64,000 bases of DNA, taken from assembly GCF_001605725.1 (NCBI RefSeq), contig NZ_CP011530.1, positions 4,278,001-4,342,000 on the forward strand. The letters are read 5' to 3'. Source of the stretch: Mycobacteroides immunogenum. Lineage in GTDB: Bacteria > Actinomycetota > Actinomycetes > Mycobacteriales > Mycobacteriaceae. The position numbers and the translations under genes were made by a program. The first letter of the stretch is position 1. Each line of letters opens with the position of its first letter. The notes under the pieces were generated by a model, which searched no databases, was not told the origin of the DNA, and was given only the letters and a program-made list of their open reading frames with translations. Shown here piece by piece: positions 17,349 through 25,756 of this stretch.

Positions 17349-18053
17349 CTAACTCGCGTCGGCGACCTTGTTGATCGCAGCGGTCAGTAGCTGATCGAGT
17401 ACCGCACGATTTGCGGCGGCGGCCCGCGGCGCACGTATCCGCGTCCACACGGCATGTTCGCCCACACGCGCGTAGGCCAGGTAAGCATCTTGGTTCAGCA
17501 CGCTGCTCGTTGTCTTCTCTTCAACCACCACCAGCTCGTCCGCCCGAGTCTGCGGACCTTCTACACCCGTGTAGGTCGTCTCCATCGGCATTTTCCCGTC
17601 GTTCATCTGCACAGACCGGCACTTTCGGAAGTAGTCAGCCAATCCGCCGATATCCGGGCGCTGCGCTACGACAGCCTCGTTGAAGTACTCACCCTTGCCG
17701 TCTTGTCCGACGATCACCCCGAAGCGGGAAATGTCCGCCGGCGCCGAGGCGCCGAACATCGACACCGGACGGCATTCCGCCGGGGAGAACGTCACACCAT
17801 CCCAGCCTTGCCCAGTCAGTTGCTCGACGATACTGCGCGTCATCTGGTCGTCGGAATCCATCGCCGTAAACCCCGGCGGCAGCTCGGCGGCGGTGAGTAC
17901 CAAATCCTTTGCGGCCCTTGAGGGTGCGGCTGCCCGCTGTTCGGTTGAACTGATGGTGCTGGGTGGAACATCGGTCTTCGATCCGCCCCCACACCCCGCG
18001 ACACACATCATGCCCGCCACCGCGGCCACCCCGAGCCTACGCACGTTCGTCAT
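17349..18053 (-). CDS. Putative lipoprotein
   Basis: A 234-residue protein with a lipoprotein signal peptide: hydrophobic core VAAVAGMMCVAG followed by a lipobox Cys near residue 21 and a glycine/serine-rich linker. The mature part (residues ~50-230) is a single soluble domain with two cysteines that may pair (near the AECRP and RKCRS segments); it resembles the general class of mycobacterial envelope lipoproteins with sensor-like domains but I do not recognise a specific family. It lies just after truA on the same strand, and has a leaderless-type -10 that overlaps the truA stop codon. Function unknown. Confidence 0.8.
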   Translation of the reverse strand: MTNVRRLGVAAVAGMMCVAGCGGGSKTDVPPSTISSTEQRAAAPSRAAKDLVLTAAELPPGFTAMDSDDQMTRSIVEQLTGQGWDGVTFSPAECRPVSMFGASAPADISRFGVIVGQDGKGEYFNEAVVAQRPDIGGLADYFRKCRSVQMNDGKMPMETTYTGVEGPQTRADELVVVEEKTTSSVLNQDAYLAYARVGEHAVWTRIRAPRAAAANRAVLDQLLTAAINKVADAS

Positions 18054-18059
18054 GCCGAA

Positions 18060-18065
18060 AGGCTA
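18060..18065 (-). promoter_or_regulatory. -10 element (TAGCCT) of a leaderless promoter, lipoprotein gene
   Basis: On the minus strand TAGCCT, beginning with the TAG stop of truA, is six bases before the ATG at 18053. No ribosome binding site is visible in the 9-base gap. Confidence 0.5.
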
Positions 18066-18947
18066 GCCGGACGGTCTGATCCGTACATCGCGGGTGATCA
18101 TCACTCGCGCCGCCATCTCGTCGTCCGGCGGGTAATCGACCCCGACCAGCGTCAGTCCACGCGCCGGTGCTGCCGCGAAATCGCTGGAACGCCTTTCCTT
18201 CTTCAACAGATCGGCGCACCACTGCACCGGTCGCCGGCCCTCCCCCACTGCCAGCACCGCGCCCACCAACGAGCGCACCATGGACCAGCAGAAGGCGTCG
18301 GCGCTCACGCGCGCGGTCAGCTGATGACCGTCCACGCCCCAGTCGAACCGCTGTAACTCACGGATGGTGGTAGCGCCCTCACGGTGGCGGCAGAAGGCGG
18401 CGAAATCGCGCAGCCCCAACAACTCCTGCGATGCCGCGTTCATCGCATCCACGTCCAGCGGCCGGTGCCAGCCGACGACATCGTGACGCGCCAGCGGCAG
18501 CACTCCAAAGGGGGCCCTCGACAGCCGGTACTCGTAGTGGCGCCGCAGCGCCGAGAAGCGCGCATCGAAATGTGCCGGGGCACGCGCGATATCGAGCACG
18601 CGTACATCGTTGGGCAGAAAGCGTGACAGCCGCCGAATCAGCCTGTCGAATTCCGGTGCACCATCCGGGCGATACCGACCGCGCAAACCGGGCAGGCAGG
18701 CCGCGGGGACATCGAGGTGGGCCACCTGACCGGTCGCATGCACACCCGCATCGGTACGTCCGGCGGCATACAGCGACACCGGCTCGCCCACGATGGTCGT
18801 GAACGCCTCAGCCAGCACCCCGGCCACCGTGCGCTGGTTTACCTGCGTCGCCCAGCCTGCGAAAGCGGTTCCGTCATAGGCGATATCGAGCCGCAAACGA
18901 ACCAGCCCGCCATCAGAGATGGCGGGCTGGTCGTGAGATGTGACCAA
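18063..18947 (-). CDS. truA: TruA, tRNA pseudouridine(38-40) synthase
   Basis: TruA modifies U38-U40 in the anticodon stem-loop of tRNAs. The catalytic Asp is in [11 protein letters not shown], and the [10 protein letters not shown] opening and the [13 protein letters not shown] block are typical. It follows rplQ, as in M. tuberculosis (Rv3455c). The N-terminus is uncertain: the longest reading starts at a TTG at 18947, three bases after the rplQ stop, and gives 294 residues, but a strong 14-bp hairpin lies in codons 6-16. A shorter start at the TTG of RLRLD is possible. Function is secure; the start is not. Confidence 0.93.
   Translation of the reverse strand: MVTSHDQPAISDGGLVRLRLDIAYDGTAFAGWATQVNQRTVAGVLAEAFTTIVGEPVSLYAAGRTDAGVHATGQVAHLDVPAACLPGLRGRYRPDGAPEFDRLIRRLSRFLPNDVRVLDIARAPAHFDARFSALRRHYEYRLSRAPFGVLPLARHDVVGWHRPLDVDAMNAASQELLGLRDFAAFCRHREGATTIRELQRFDWGVDGHQLTARVSADAFCWSMVRSLVGAVLAVGEGRRPVQWCADLLKKERRSSDFAAAPARGLTLVGVDYPPDDEMAARVMITRDVRIRPSG
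18901..18931 (-). terminator. 14-bp perfect hairpin after rplQ (terminator or attenuator)
   Basis: ACCAGCCCGCCATC and GATGGCGGGCTGGT are perfectly complementary around a three-base loop, 20 bases past the rplQ stop. It is the strongest stem at the end of the ribosomal operon. There is no T-run. It falls inside the longest truA frame, so it may lower truA expression rather than end transcription fully. Confidence 0.6.
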
Positions 18948-18950
18948 AGG

Positions 18951-19514
18951 TCAGTCCTTCTTGTCTGCGTCCTCAGCAGCAGGCGCCTCGGCCGAGTCAG
19001 TCGCGGCGTCGGCCGCACCTTCGACCTCTGCGGCCGCGTCATCGGCGGTGTCGGTCTCAACCTCGACGGCCTCGTCAGCCTTGGCCTCTTCCGCGGGAGC
19101 TTCGGCCTTCTTGGTCGAGGCAACCCGGCGAGCCCGGTCGGCCTCGGAGGTGACCGTCTTCTCCTTCACCAGCTCGATGATCGCCATGGGCGCGTTGTCG
19201 CCCTTGCGGTTCTCGACCTTGATGATGCGGGTGTAGCCACCGTTGCGATCGGCGTAGAACGGACCGATCTCCTCGAACAGGGCGTGCACGACGTCCTTGT
19301 CACGGATCTTCTTGAGCACCTCGCGCCGGTTGTGCAGATCGCCCTTCTTGGCGTGGGTGATCAGCTTCTCGGCGTAGGGCCGCAATACGCGGGCCTTGGT
19401 CTCGGTGGTCTTGATCCGGCCGTGCTCGAAGAGCGCGGTGGCCAGGTTGGCCAGGATCGCCTTCTGGTGCGAAGACGACCCACCGAGGCGGGCACCCTTT
19501 GTGGGCTTGGGCAT
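18951..19514 (-). CDS. rplQ: 50S ribosomal protein L17
   Basis: A 187-residue protein: the first ~120 residues are the universal L17 fold ([19 protein letters not shown]…, with [16 protein letters not shown] near residue 97). The last ~60 residues are an acidic, alanine-rich tail ending in Lys-Lys-Asp, a typical mycobacterial extension. It follows rpoA by 59 bases and ends the alpha operon before the 14-bp hairpin. Confidence 0.98.
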   Translation of the reverse strand: MPKPTKGARLGGSSSHQKAILANLATALFEHGRIKTTETKARVLRPYAEKLITHAKKGDLHNRREVLKKIRDKDVVHALFEEIGPFYADRNGGYTRIIKVENRKGDNAPMAIIELVKEKTVTSEADRARRVASTKKAEAPAEEAKADEAVEVETDTADDAAAEVEGAADAATDSAEAPAAEDADKKD

Positions 19515-19573
19515 TGCGACTATCTCCTATTCGGGGCCGGCCCCCGTATCAGGTAGGGCCGGGACGGATTGTG

Positions 19574-20668
<1,095 letters not shown>

Positions 20669-20701
20669 TCAGTGGACCTGTAGCAGGATCGCTACAGACG
20701 A

Positions 20702-21307
20702 TTACTTCGAGTAGAACTCGACGATCAGCTGCTCTGCCAGCGGCACGTCGATCTGGGCACGCTCGGGGAGCTGGTGCACCAGGATGCGCTGACGCTCGCC
20801 GACGACCTGCAGCCAGCCCGGGATGGGGCGCTCGCCCGCGGTCTCGCGTGCGACCTCGAACGGCAGGGTGTTCAGCGACTTCGGCTTGATGTCGATGATG
20901 TCGTACTGCGACACCCGGTAGCTGGGCACGTCGACCTTCACGTTGTTGACGGTGAAGTGGCCGTGGCTGACGAGCTGGCGGGCCATCCGGCGGGTACGTG
21001 CCAGACCGGCGCGGTACACCACGTTGTCGAGACGGCTTTCCAGGATCTGCAGCAGCTGCTCACCGGTCTTACCCGAGGAACGCACGGCCTCGGCGTAGTA
21101 GCGGCGGAACTGCTTCTCCATGACGCCGTAGGTGAAGCGGGCCTTCTGCTTCTCCTGCAGCTGCTGACGGTATTCGCTCTCCTTGATCCGCGCGCGGCCG
21201 TGCTGGCCGGGAGGGTAAGGACGCTTCTCGTACGCGCTGGAGCCACCGACCAGGTCGACGCCCAGACGACGGGACTTGCGAGTGACGGGTCCGGTATAAC
21301 GAGCCAT
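20702..21307 (-). CDS. rpsD: 30S ribosomal protein S4
   Basis: A 201-residue S4 protein starting MARYTGPVTRKSRRLGVDL, with the S4 RNA-binding domain from about residue 90 (SRLDNVVYRAGLARTRRMAR). It is an early assembly protein of the small subunit and in many bacteria represses its own operon. It lies 14 bases after rpsK and 75 bases before rpoA. It lacks the N-terminal zinc-finger cysteines. Confidence 0.99.
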   Translation of the reverse strand: MARYTGPVTRKSRRLGVDLVGGSSAYEKRPYPPGQHGRARIKESEYRQQLQEKQKARFTYGVMEKQFRRYYAEAVRSSGKTGEQLLQILESRLDNVVYRAGLARTRRMARQLVSHGHFTVNNVKVDVPSYRVSQYDIIDIKPKSLNTLPFEVARETAGERPIPGWLQVVGERQRILVHQLPERAQIDVPLAEQLIVEFYSK

Positions 21308-21321
21308 TTTCTAGATCCTCC

Positions 21322-21738
21322 CTAGACCCGGCGCCGCTTGGGCGGACGGCAACCGTTGTGCGGCTGCGGAGTGACATCGGAAATCGCGCCCACCTCGAGG
21401 CCGGCGGCCTGCAGGGAGCGGATGGCGGTCTCGCGGCCGGAGCCGGGACCCTTGACGAACACGTCGACCTTCTTGACGCCGTGCTCCTGCGCCTTGCGGG
21501 CAGCGTTCTCGGCGGCCAGCTGCGCGGCGAACGGGGTCGACTTGCGCGAACCCTTGAAGCCGACGTGACCGGAGGACGCCCAGGAGATCACGTTGCCCTG
21601 AGGGTCGGTGATCGAGACGATCGTGTTGTTGAAGGTGCTCTTGATGTGAGCGGCGCCGTGCGGGACGTTCTTCTTTTCCCGGCGACGGGTCTTCTGTGCC
21701 TTCTTGGGCCCTGCGGCCCCTGGTTTCTTCGGTGCCAT
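21322..21738 (-). CDS. rpsK: 30S ribosomal protein S11
   Basis: A 138-residue S11 protein with the lysine-rich N-terminus, the [13 protein letters not shown] block and the conserved C-terminus [13 protein letters not shown]. It binds 16S rRNA at the platform near the E site. It is six bases downstream of rpsM, consistent with a single transcript. Confidence 0.99.
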   Translation of the reverse strand: MAPKKPGAAGPKKAQKTRRREKKNVPHGAAHIKSTFNNTIVSITDPQGNVISWASSGHVGFKGSRKSTPFAAQLAAENAARKAQEHGVKKVDVFVKGPGSGRETAIRSLQAAGLEVGAISDVTPQPHNGCRPPKRRRV

Positions 21739-21744
21739 TGGGGG

Positions 21745-22119
21745 TTACCTGGCCTTCTTCTTGCCGGCGATGGTGCGCTTCGGGCCCTTGCGGGTACGCG
21801 CGTTGGTCTTGGTCCGCTGACCGCGCACCGGCAGGCCGCGACGGTGCCGCAGGCCCTGGTAGCAGCCGATCTCGATCTTGCGGCGGATGTCGGCCTGAAC
21901 CTCGCGGCGCAGGTCACCCTCCACCTTGAGAGAGGCTTCGATGTATTCACGCAGCTGCGTCACCTGATCATCGGTCAGGTCCTTGCTGCGCTGCTCGGGG
22001 CTGATGCCCGTGGCGGCCAGGATCTCCTTGGAGCGGGTCCGGCCAATGCCATAGATATAAGTGAGCGCGATTTCCATACGCTTATCGCGCGGTAGGTCAA
22101 CGCCTACGAGACGTGCCAT
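21745..22119 (-). CDS. rpsM: 30S ribosomal protein S13
   Basis: A 124-residue S13 protein ([20 protein letters not shown]…) with the C-terminal [20 protein letters not shown] segment that reaches the tRNA sites. The ATG at 22119 is preceded by a GAAAGAGGAA ribosome binding site. A 172-bp gap separates it from rpmJ. Confidence 0.99.
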   Translation of the reverse strand: MARLVGVDLPRDKRMEIALTYIYGIGRTRSKEILAATGISPEQRSKDLTDDQVTQLREYIEASLKVEGDLRREVQADIRRKIEIGCYQGLRHRRGLPVRGQRTKTNARTRKGPKRTIAGKKKAR

Positions 22120-22181
22120 GCGGCAGTTCCTCTTTCAATTCAACGAAGGTCTGTTCCCAGTCCGCCCCCTCTAGGTTGGGG

Positions 22182-22201
22182 CCCCGGCCTCCGTTCCGGG
22201 G
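22182..22201 (-). other. Weak GC hairpin between rpmJ and rpsM
   Basis: CCCCGG and CCGGGG pair in the 172-bp space between rpmJ and rpsM. It may act as an attenuator or RNA-processing signal, or be nothing more than chance in GC-rich DNA. Confidence 0.25.
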
Positions 22202-22291
22202 GTGGTCCGATTTCTCGGTAGCCGGCGTGTCCGGCCATTGGATCTGGGAGGTCATCATTCAGTTATGTAGCGGGCTTGGCCTGACGGCTTG

Positions 22292-22405
22292 TTAGCCCTG
22301 CCGCTGCTTGTGGCGGGGGTCCTGGCAGATCACCATGACCCGCCCGTGCCGGCGAATGACGCGGCACTTGTCGCAGATCGGCTTGACGCTCGGGTTGACC
22401 TTCAC
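22292..22405 (-). CDS. rpmJ: 50S ribosomal protein L36
   Basis: A 37-residue gene, [20 protein letters not shown] onward, ending KQRQG. Cys-11 and Cys-14, Cys-27 and His-32 form the zinc ribbon of the C+ (zinc-binding) form of L36. The start is a GTG at 22405. It lies 21 bases after infA and before rpsM, the standard order. Zinc-binding form implies this is the primary paralogue used in zinc-replete conditions. Confidence 0.97.
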   Translation of the reverse strand: MKVNPSVKPICDKCRVIRRHGRVMVICQDPRHKQRQG

Positions 22406-22426
22406 GTTCCCAATCCTGTTCTTCTG

Positions 22427-22648
22427 TTACTTGTACCGGTAAACGATCCGACCGCGGGACAGGTCGTAGGGAGACAACTCCACTACCACTCTGTCCTCGG
22501 GCAGGATGCGGATGTAGTGCTGCCGCATCTTGCCGCTGATGTGAGCGAGTACCTTGTGTCCGTTCTCCAGCTCAATGCGAAACATCGCATTGGGCAGGGG
22601 TTCGACCACCCGACCCTCGACCTCGATGGCTCCGTCTTTCTTAGCCAT
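22427..22648 (-). CDS. infA: Translation initiation factor IF-1
   Basis: A 73-residue S1/OB-fold protein ([20 protein letters not shown]…) of exactly the usual length. It binds the ribosomal A site during initiation. The ATG at 22648 has GGAGG just upstream. It is the first gene of the minus-strand ribosomal group here; the 207 bp upstream should carry the operon promoter (a TAACGT -10-like element is at 22703-22708 on the minus strand). Confidence 0.98.
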
Positions 22649-22855
22649 ATCCTCCGCGATTCTGATTGCCTGCTCCGGCTATCGCCGGCTTGGACACGGC
22701 AAACGTTACCGACCCTCGAACGTGAGCCGGTGACAGGAAATTCCAGGACTGGGCACGCAGATAGTCGGCACGGAAAGCCGCACCGTTGGTCAAGGATACC
22801 CGCGTAGCGCCCCCAAACCAAACCGGCGAAGGGAGCCGCCACTCCCCCGGCCGCC

Positions 22856-24139
22856 TCAGGACCAGGTGACTCCCGACCTGCTGATATGCGGGATCGCCGT
22901 CGGACGCACCAGGCCCGCCGTCAGCCAGGCACCCGCGATCCAGATATGGGGTGCGGATTTGGCCGCCATGGTCCTTCGGGCTCGCATCGACACGTCCGAT
23001 CCGTCGAGCACCCGCTGGGCCCGGGCGGACAGCATTCGGTTGCGCACTCCCGAGCGGCGCCGTTCCCGGGCGCTGCGATTGATCGCCAGCCATGCCGCCG
23101 CCAGATCGCCGGGCTCGCTCAACGCCTCCGCGATGGCCTCGGCGGCCACGATCGCGTCCGCCACGCCCGAGTTGAGACTGCGTCCACCCAGTGGAGCGAA
23201 CTGATGGGCGGCTTCGCCCGCCAACAGCACCCGGCGGTTCACATCGGTGTAGCTGGCGGCCACGCCCTGCACCGTCTGATGCACCTCCACCGACCTGATG
23301 TGGTCGGCGTACCACTCGTCGCGGGTAAGTGCCGTCACCCAGGACCGCACCTGTTCGTCGGACGGTGCCGTCTCATCCTTGGGTAAGAGTTGGACGTCCA
23401 GGCGCAGCCCGTCCGGGTATGGCAGCCGGATGGCGTGCCGTCCGCCGAGATCGGGGTGGTGGTACTGGATCTGCACGGGCAGATCCACCGTGGCACCGTC
23501 CGGGTGCGGTTCCACGTCGATGACCACGCAGGACGGGGACGGCGGCCGCTCCGACATGCCGATGTGTAGCGCCTGACGAATGGCCGACTTGGTGCCGTCG
23601 GCGGCAATGACATAACTGGCGCGCACCCGGTCACCGCTGGCAAGCGTGAGCCGCGCACCGGTGTGATCGGTGCTGATGTCGGTAACCGCGGTTCCGGGGT
23701 GGTACTCCACCCCCAGCTCCAGCGCCTCCGCCAGCGTCTCGTCCTCAATGGTGCGCTGCGACAAGCTCATTCCCCAAGCCGCCGGGTTCCACGGGCCGGG
23801 CATGCGTGACGGCGCGTAAGAGGACATGACGAACACCGGCCGGCCCTGATAAAAGGTCTGCACGCCGTGCACGGCAAGCGCCGAGGCACGCAGCCGTGTA
23901 CCCAGCTCTGGCGCCACCCGGTCGTAACGCCGCAACGTCGAATGTCCCACGAAGGTCGCACAGTTCCGGTGCCGCTGGCGTTCCTTCGAACCGGCGGCCT
24001 CCAGCACCACCACGCGAATTCCCCGGCGGGCAAGCACCGTAGCGGCAAGCAACCCCACGGGCCCGCCGCCGACAATCACGACAGCGTCGTCGGTGATGTC
24101 CCGGCGCGCATCTGCCGAAACTGCCGCGAGGTGAGCCAC
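22856..24139 (-). CDS. FAD-dependent aromatic-type monooxygenase
   Basis: A 427-residue flavoprotein of the PheA/TfdB hydroxylase family. It shows the Rossmann motif VVIVGGGPVGLLAAT near residue 22, the Asp-Gly motif IAADGTKSAIR in the middle and the third FAD motif as LLAGEAAHQFAPLGG, where Glu replaces the usual Asp of the GD motif. Family members hydroxylate aromatic or polyketide substrates with NAD(P)H; the substrate here is unknown. I choose the GTG at 24139: a TACCGT -10 is six bases upstream, and the longer ATG at 24166 sits in the loop of a hairpin. Confidence 0.85.
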   Translation of the reverse strand: MAHLAAVSADARRDITDDAVVIVGGGPVGLLAATVLARRGIRVVVLEAAGSKERQRHRNCATFVGHSTLRRYDRVAPELGTRLRASALAVHGVQTFYQGRPVFVMSSYAPSRMPGPWNPAAWGMSLSQRTIEDETLAEALELGVEYHPGTAVTDISTDHTGARLTLASGDRVRASYVIAADGTKSAIRQALHIGMSERPPSPSCVVIDVEPHPDGATVDLPVQIQYHHPDLGGRHAIRLPYPDGLRLDVQLLPKDETAPSDEQVRSWVTALTRDEWYADHIRSVEVHQTVQGVAASYTDVNRRVLLAGEAAHQFAPLGGRSLNSGVADAIVAAEAIAEALSEPGDLAAAWLAINRSARERRRSGVRNRMLSARAQRVLDGSDVSMRARRTMAAKSAPHIWIAGAWLTAGLVRPTAIPHISRSGVTWS

Positions 24140-24145
24140 CCCATG

Positions 24146-24151
24146 ACGGTA
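24146..24151 (-). promoter_or_regulatory. -10 element (TACCGT) of a leaderless promoter, FAD monooxygenase
   Basis: TACCGT on the minus strand is six bases before the GTG at 24139. It decides the start of the monooxygenase gene. Confidence 0.45.
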
Positions 24152-24181
24152 CCGCGCGCGGCCCATCGGGCGCGCGCGGTA
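24150..24181 (-). terminator. GC-rich hairpin after the D-aminoacylase gene
   Basis: TACCGCGCGCGGCCC and GGGCGCGCGCGGTA pair around ATC with one bulged base, beginning seven bases after the deacylase stop. A probable terminator of the upstream minus-strand operon. Confidence 0.55.
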
Positions 24182-24187
24182 GTCGGG

Positions 24188-25756
24188 TCAGCGCAGCGAA
24201 CTGGCTAACTCACGCCTGCCGGCCCGCAGCAGTCGCCCTCGGCGCTCCCCGGAGAACTGTCCGTCCCGGATCACCGGGGTCCCCTCCAGCAGCACCCACC
24301 GCATGCCGACGGGCGGCGTTTCGGGACTGCGGTAAGTACCGGCGTGGTCGATGACCTTGGGGTCGAAGACACATATGTCGGCCGCAGCACCGCGCCCCAA
24401 CCAGCCCCGGTCCGAGAGTCCGAATTGTGCTGCGGACGCCGATGTCATCTTGCGCACGGCCTCGCCGAGCGGCAGCACCTTCTGATCACGGACGTAGGCG
24501 CCAAGGAAGCGCGGGAAGGTTCCATATGTGCGTGGATGGACAAGGCCCGCCGGGACGTCGTTGTCCGAACCGATCGAGACAAGCGGGCTCTGCATGAATG
24601 CCTGAACATCGTCGGCCCGCATCACATGCAGGACGGTGTCGGCGCCGGGGTCCGCGAGAATCAAATCGCACAGGGTGTCCCACGCGTCGCGGTCACCCGT
24701 GATGTCGGCCAGGGTGCGACCGGCAACGGCCGGCTCGGCGTGCCTGCTGACTGTCAGGTCGCCGGGTCGGATCTCGCGCCAGATTCCCGCTCCCGCAAAA
24801 TCAACGGGGTCCTCGGCGATCCGGCGTAGTCGCAGCCGTTCCTGGGGATCGGCCAGTCTTTCCCGCAACCTGCCCTCACCGCCTTCGGAGGCGACGGTCG
24901 GCAGCACCGCGACGAGTCCGGTGCTGCAGGCCTCGTAGGGATACATGTCGCCCAGCACGTCCACCCCGGACAAGCGCGCCTGGATGATGCGCGCGAGTAG
25001 CCGGGGCGCGGTCCCGTGCGCGACATGTCCGGAGACCTTGCAATGCGATATCTGAAGCCGAATCCCGGCGGCACGGGCGACGGCAATCGCCTCGTCGACG
25101 GCATCGAGCAGTCCCTCACCCTCGTTGCGCATATGTGTGGCATAGCTTGCGTTCCAGCGGCGCGCGACCCGCCCGAGCGCGATGAGTTCCTCGCGTCCGG
25201 CGTAGGCGCCCGGCACGTACTCCAGCCCCGAAGACCAGCCGACGGCACCGGCGGCGAACGCTTCGTCGGCGAGCGCGCACATCTGCTCCAGTCCACCGGG
25301 TGGCAGCTTCTGTTCGAACCCGGCCACCGCGATGCGCAGCGTGTTATGCCCTACCAGCGGTGCCAGATGGTTGGTCGTTCCGGCGTCATCGACGGCATCC
25401 AGGTAGTCGGCGAACCGCGGGAAGGCATGTCCCATCTCGGCTTTCACCGTCGAAGCATGCTCCGGATACGTGGGCGCACAGGTGTATCCGCAGTTTCCGA
25501 CGATCTCGGTCGTTACTCCCTGCAGCAGTTTGAATGACTGCGGATCCGACATGAACGGGACGGCGTCGGAGTGCGAATGCGGGTCGACGAAGCCGGGCGT
25601 CACCGCGAGGCCGTCAGCGTCGATGCGCTGGCGAGCAGGACCCAGATCCGCGCCGATCGCGGCGACTCGCCCATCGGCGATGGCGACGTCGGCGGTGATG
25701 CCCGGGCCGCCGAACCCGTCATAGACGGTGCCGCCCAGGATGATGAGGTCATGCAT
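24188..25756 (-). CDS. N-acyl-D-amino-acid deacylase family amidohydrolase
   Basis: A 522-residue metal-dependent amidohydrolase. The metal motif HSHSD is near residue 60, the bridging Cys is in GNCGYTC near residue 88, further metal ligands are His in THMRNEGEG and ISHCKVSGH, and the catalytic Asp is in IGSDNDVP near residue 375. D-aminoacylases release D-amino acids from N-acylated forms. The start overlaps the pepN stop by eight bases, so the two are co-translated. Related enzymes include dihydroorotase-like and D-glutamate deacylases, so the exact substrate is open. Confidence 0.88.
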   Translation of the reverse strand: MHDLIILGGTVYDGFGGPGITADVAIADGRVAAIGADLGPARQRIDADGLAVTPGFVDPHSHSDAVPFMSDPQSFKLLQGVTTEIVGNCGYTCAPTYPEHASTVKAEMGHAFPRFADYLDAVDDAGTTNHLAPLVGHNTLRIAVAGFEQKLPPGGLEQMCALADEAFAAGAVGWSSGLEYVPGAYAGREELIALGRVARRWNASYATHMRNEGEGLLDAVDEAIAVARAAGIRLQISHCKVSGHVAHGTAPRLLARIIQARLSGVDVLGDMYPYEACSTGLVAVLPTVASEGGEGRLRERLADPQERLRLRRIAEDPVDFAGAGIWREIRPGDLTVSRHAEPAVAGRTLADITGDRDAWDTLCDLILADPGADTVLHVMRADDVQAFMQSPLVSIGSDNDVPAGLVHPRTYGTFPRFLGAYVRDQKVLPLGEAVRKMTSASAAQFGLSDRGWLGRGAAADICVFDPKVIDHAGTYRSPETPPVGMRWVLLEGTPVIRDGQFSGERRGRLLRAGRRELASSLR

